Positions 60,639 through 64,000 of a stretch of DNA of 64,000 nucleotides are shown here, one piece after another. Under the pieces are notes generated by a model that did not search any database, was not told where the DNA came from, and saw only the letters and a program-made list of their open reading frames with translations. The stretch is from Oscillospiraceae bacterium (lineage in GTDB: Bacteria > Bacillota > Clostridia > Oscillospirales > Acutalibacteraceae): the NCBI GenBank assembly GCA_015066625.1, contig SVOC01000006.1:1-64000 (forward strand), written 5' to 3'. A program made the translations under genes and the position numbers. Position 1 is the first letter of the stretch. Each line of letters opens with the position of its first letter.

Positions 60639-63510
60639 TACCTTGCACGGTTGCCTCGGCAAGAATATCTCTGTTTGCCGCAGTCTGCAATACGGCACAT
60701 TCATCCTGATTTGATACAAAGCCGTATTCAATGAGTATTGCAGGGCATTCTTCAACCCTTGCAACTCTGAAAGCATAGAAGTTTGAGCCTCTGCTGACCT
60801 TGCCGTGTATATCGGGCTTGTCAGCATAGATTTTTGTTTTGTATGCTTCAACTATGCTGCTGTGCACCGCTTTTGCAAGGGGCTGTGAATAGGCTCTGTA
60901 ATAATAAGCCGATGTGCCCATTGCGGAGGCGGATGTGCTTGAATCGCAGTGAATGGAGATAAACATATCGGGGTTTCTGTCACGCACTGCATTGTTTCTG
61001 TCGGTATAGCATACCCATTTATCCGTTGAACGGGTCATTACAACATTCGCACCTTCTGCTTCAAGCAACTCCTTGACCTTGGTTGCAATTGAGAGGTTAA
61101 TATGCTTTTCTGCATCAAGACCTGTGGCTGTTGAGGCACAGGCCGCACCGGGGTCAATGCCGCCGTGACCGGGGTCAAGCATAATTGTATATCCGCTCAA
61201 TGAGGAGGGCTTGTGGTTTATTGTAATAACAAGGTTGCCGTCTTTGTTGTATTCGTAATGGAAGCCGTAGAATTTTCCTCTTTCAGCAAGAGTAAAGGAA
61301 AGAGTAACGGTTGATTTGCCGCTGTTTGCTGACCATTTTCCCGCTTTGCATACCGAACCGTTAAGAGCCAAATCGCCGTGCGCCTCAACCGTATCGCTGA
61401 ATGTGAATTCAAGCCCCGTGCAGTTAAGGGATGAAACCACAACGGGACGGCTTGCGTTGCCGTTATAGAGGGAATAGGTCTGACCTGTAAGCTTTGCGTT
61501 GAATGCAACGTTTCTGTTCATTTCAAGCACAATAACCGTATCCCCTCCGGATATACCGCACGATATAACATTGATGCTGTTTTTCGGCATAACGTAGCCG
61601 TCTTTTATGCTGACATGAGCAACCTTGCCGTCACTGCCGCTTGCAAGCCTTTCTTCACGGAGCTTGGGTACTTTAACGCCCGATGAAAGAACATAGTATG
61701 TTTCGTCGTCACAGATTACTTCGGCGGTTACATAGTCAACCGTGCCTTTGAGAAGGGGAGAGCAATCGGGCACGGAGAAGGTTTTTGTGTTGTTGCCGGG
61801 GTAGGTTTCAACATAATCGTCAATTATTTCGCATATCTTTGTCGCACCCAGACCGTAATTTTCGGTGTAGCTGTATTTCTGAAGTGTGCCCTGGAATGAA
61901 GAAGCTTCGGTCTGGGTACTGCTTGTCTGCGTTTCGGTGGAGTCCTGTCCCTGAGAGACGGAGGATTCATTTGATGATACATCCGTACCTGTAACTTGAG
62001 TAGCGGGCTCGGTTGTGGCAGTGGGGGGCTCGGTTGTGGGCGGCGGAGTTACAACAATCTTTGCGGAAACATTGATTGCCGCACCGCTGAGTGATTCCGT
62101 AAGTGAGCTGTATTTTACCGTTACCTTGTATTTGCCCAGCTTCTGTACGGAGCTTGTGCTTGCAGGTGTATTCAGCGTTGCACTGAATGTTGTGAAGTCC
62201 GAAGCCTCGTCAATGGTGTTATCCTCAGAATCGTTGGTTTCGCCCGTAGCCGTCATTTTGTAGGTTTTTCCGTTGAATTCAACAGATACCGTTGCTTTCT
62301 TATGAGCAACCGCAAAAACCTCAACCTGCATTTCACCGGGAACGGTAATGGTTTCCGACGGCGAAACGGATTTCAAAAGTTTTATCTTGTAGGTTACATT
62401 GTATGTGTAGGTTTTGCCCTTGTGTTCAAATTTGATTGTGTTACTGCCTGCTTTCAGTGAGATATCAATGGCGAAATCGCCGTTTTTTGAAACTTTAAGC
62501 ACCTGACCGTTGCATTTCAGCTCGTGGGCAGGGCTGCTTGTGCCTCTGAAAGTGATGGTTGACTGCTCTGTGGTAATGTTTGTTTTTTTGTGGCTTGTAA
62601 GCGAAAAGTCCTTATCCAGCAGATAGGTGTCACGCTTCTTTATGTAGCTCATAACAATATCCGCCGCAGTACCGCTTGCTTTTGAAATTTCTTCATAAGG
62701 CGTAAATGCAAGACCCCTGCACAGCGGCATATCTGCCGAGGCTTTGATAAGCTCAACGGTATCGGCGGCTTTATCCGCCGAATAGGATGAAAGACCGCTT
62801 AAATCGTGGCACAGCCAGAGGGGGCTTGTTTTTTCATTCCATACGGTGCGTGCCGTTTCAAAAACAGAGTCCTTGCCGCTTTCGTGGCGAAGGAAAACAA
62901 AATCGGCTTTTCTTCCGTCAACAAGCGAAATAAGTGCAGCAGATGCTTTTGATGTGAAGGTGGGCTCAATGCCTATAACCATAGCGGAGTCAAAGGCTTT
63001 GATTTCATCGCACAGAGCACCTGCCTTCTGCTCAAAATCGGAAAGAGTTTCATCATACCCGCCGATGATGATGAAATCCGTGTTGTACTGCTTTGAAAAA
63101 GCGGTCAGGAAATCACTGCTCTGCGATACATCGGCATACACGCCGTAATAAAGTGAGCCTGCTTTTGCGCTTTCAAGAAGAGGTGCAACATCCGATGCAT
63201 TGCTTTCGGTAAGCGCGAAAATAACTGTGTTGAAGCCTGATTTTTCAAAGCCTGCAAGCTCATCACCGCTTTTATCCGAATATTCCGAATACACCGCCGC
63301 AACAACGGATTCGGGTACGGCGGTTTTGGGTCTGCCCGAATCAATCATCGGCTGTGTTGTGGTTTCTGTCTGAGCTGCAGTTGTTGCTTCGTCGGTGAAA
63401 TTCTTTTTCAGTGAATCGAATTTACCCGTTACGAACATTGCAACGATAATGCCGATTATTATAACGGCAATGCCTATTGTGACTGCTGTGAGAATTTTAG
63501 TCTTTTTCAT
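60613..63510 (-). CDS. N-acetylmuramoyl-L-alanine amidase with degenerate GH-like N-terminal domain
   Basis: The protein has 965 residues. An N-terminal membrane anchor (about 9-29) is followed by a Thr-rich linker. A TIM-barrel-like domain (about 65-290) comes next, ending R-G-L-A-F-T-P-Y-E. Beta-rich repeats (about 310-480), a Thr/Ser/Pro linker (about 490-545) and another beta region follow. An amidase_3 domain occupies about 775-965 with L-D-P-G-H-G-G, S-I-H-C-D and I-E-Y-G-F as zinc and catalytic motifs. It should cut the stem peptide from muramic acid. It overlaps the upstream GHL10 gene by one base (TAATG). Confidence 0.86.
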   Translation of the reverse strand: MKKTKILTAVTIGIAVIIIGIIVAMFVTGKFDSLKKNFTDEATTAAQTETTTQPMIDSGRPKTAVPESVVAAVYSEYSDKSGDELAGFEKSGFNTVIFALTESNASDVAPLLESAKAGSLYYGVYADVSQSSDFLTAFSKQYNTDFIIIGGYDETLSDFEQKAGALCDEIKAFDSAMVIGIEPTFTSKASAALISLVDGRKADFVFLRHESGKDSVFETARTVWNEKTSPLWLCHDLSGLSSYSADKAADTVELIKASADMPLCRGLAFTPYEEISKASGTAADIVMSYIKKRDTYLLDKDFSLTSHKKTNITTEQSTITFRGTSSPAHELKCNGQVLKVSKNGDFAIDISLKAGSNTIKFEHKGKTYTYNVTYKIKLLKSVSPSETITVPGEMQVEVFAVAHKKATVSVEFNGKTYKMTATGETNDSEDNTIDEASDFTTFSATLNTPASTSSVQKLGKYKVTVKYSSLTESLSGAAINVSAKIVVTPPPTTEPPTATTEPATQVTGTDVSSNESSVSQGQDSTETQTSSTQTEASSFQGTLQKYSYTENYGLGATKICEIIDDYVETYPGNNTKTFSVPDCSPLLKGTVDYVTAEVICDDETYYVLSSGVKVPKLREERLASGSDGKVAHVSIKDGYVMPKNSINVISCGISGGDTVIVLEMNRNVAFNAKLTGQTYSLYNGNASRPVVVSSLNCTGLEFTFSDTVEAHGDLALNGSVCKAGKWSANSGKSTVTLSFTLAERGKFYGFHYEYNKDGNLVITINHKPSSLSGYTIMLDPGHGGIDPGAACASTATGLDAEKHINLSIATKVKELLEAEGANVVMTRSTDKWVCYTDRNNAVRDRNPDMFISIHCDSSTSASAMGTSAYYYRAYSQPLAKAVHSSIVEAYKTKIYADKPDIHGKVSRGSNFYAFRVARVEECPAILIEYGFVSNQDECAVLQTAANRDILAEATVQGIKNYVAAS

Positions 63511-64000
63511 TAGTTTGTTCCCCGTTTTAAATTCTGCATTTCTTCGGCACAGTCGGCTCGTGTAAGGTCACTGTATGAAAACATAACAAAGCCGCTGTAT
63601 TCCGTGTTTGCTCTTATGCAGGCAAGCTGACGGGCAAGTATATCCGTGTGCTCCTGCCATTCTTTACTGCCTGAGAGTGCATATTCATCATATGTGCCGC
63701 ACTTATATGCACCAATGCCGCAGGCAAGGTCTGTATTTTTATTTCTCCTTAAAGCTCCCCATTGAACAAGAAGGGATGTAAAATCCGCCGTTTCATGTTC
63801 AAATCCGAAATAAATCTGCGGAATTATCAGATCCGCATAGCCTTCTTCCGAAAGCCACATTTCACAGTCTGCAAAATGCTTTTCTTTGTTTTCTTCAAGC
63901 CTTCCGCTTGGGCTTATGCTGAAAATCAGGTCGGGATTTTCAGCCTTTACCGCCTTGTAAAGCGCGCTGACAAAGGCATTTATGTTTTCTTTGCGCCATT
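63510..64000 (-). CDS. Glycosyl-hydrolase-like 10 (GHL10/YngK-type) protein, C-terminal part
   Basis: The frame is open to the right edge, so only the last 163 residues are seen. The visible part reads W-R-K-E-N-I-N-A-F-V, then F-S-I-S-P-S-G, D-L-I-I-P-Q-I-Y and finally G-F-V-M-F-S-Y-S. This matches GHL10 proteins, TIM barrels that act on cell-wall or other glycans. The start lies outside the window. Its stop overlaps the amidase start, so the two are translated together, probably for cell-wall turnover. Confidence 0.82.
   Translation of the reverse strand, partial: WRKENINAFVSALYKAVKAENPDLIFSISPSGRLEENKEKHFADCEMWLSEEGYADLIIPQIYFGFEHETADFTSLLVQWGALRRNKNTDLACGIGAYKCGTYDEYALSGSKEWQEHTDILARQLACIRANTEYSGFVMFSYSDLTRADCAEEMQNLKRGTN

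Overview
The window looks like the chromosome of an anaerobic, spore-forming, gut- or rumen-type Clostridia; Oscillospirales-like is a guess. The evidence is a complete spoIIIAA-AH operon running into the Bacillota block nusB-xseA-xseB-ispA-dxs-tlyA-nadK-argR-recN, an oxygen-sensitive sulfatase-maturase pair, Old Yellow Enzyme-type enoate reductases, and many glycosidases and esterases. Promoters are unusually easy to read: most are TTGAAA-like, a 17-bp spacer, then TATAAT.

Layout. (1) 1-1115 carries no complete protein gene. It holds the 3' half of a tRNA-Thr gene, which looks like the scar of a mobile element ending at about 501. Next come a palindromic array of GTGAAAT heptamers and a promoter-hairpin-terminator unit that looks like a small RNA gene. 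(2) 1217-9684 holds a SHOCT membrane protein, a GH43-like glycosidase, the tRNA methyltransferase TrmO, an SGNH hydrolase, an M23/G5 peptidase, RfbD, a PHP phosphatase and IspE, with a second MITE-like repeat at 7812-7932. (3) 9722-14941 is a three-gene minus-strand operon with its own promoter: a YgjV-type membrane protein, a 1130-residue ClpN-AAA-receiver-like-FtsH/M41 protein, and a Card1-like (DUF1887) CARF nuclease. There is no CRISPR array and no cas gene in the window. This is the best candidate for an undescribed system. (4) 15052-17865 is a YfhO-type membrane protein.

(5) 18007-22829 is spoIIIA, which builds the mother-cell part of the engulfment-stage channel. 22921-33723 is the nusB-recN run with isoprenoid (ispA, dxs), NAD, arginine-regulation and repair genes. 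An M22 (TsaD-like) paralogue sits where folD stands in Bacillus. A sugar isomerase and an SGNH hydrolase follow recN where spoIVB-spo0A would be expected. tyrS and an alpha/beta hydrolase follow.

(6) 36101-64000 is a catabolic region. One operon combines an OYE reductase, an SDR, a fumarate-reductase-like flavoprotein, a TIM-barrel isomerase, a GH3 glucosidase and an esterase, which suggests release and reduction of a plant glycoside. After it come a heparinase II/III-like lyase, a BaiCD-like enoate reductase, secreted SGNH, GH3 and alpha/beta hydrolases, a family I.5-like lipase and an M3 oligopeptidase. A minus-strand operon follows: anaerobic sulfatase maturase, sulfatase, DUF2804 protein and exported esterase. 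The window ends with a large cell-wall amidase overlapping the end of a glycosyl-hydrolase-like (GHL10) gene that runs off the right edge.

All calls were made by reading motifs. No database search was run.
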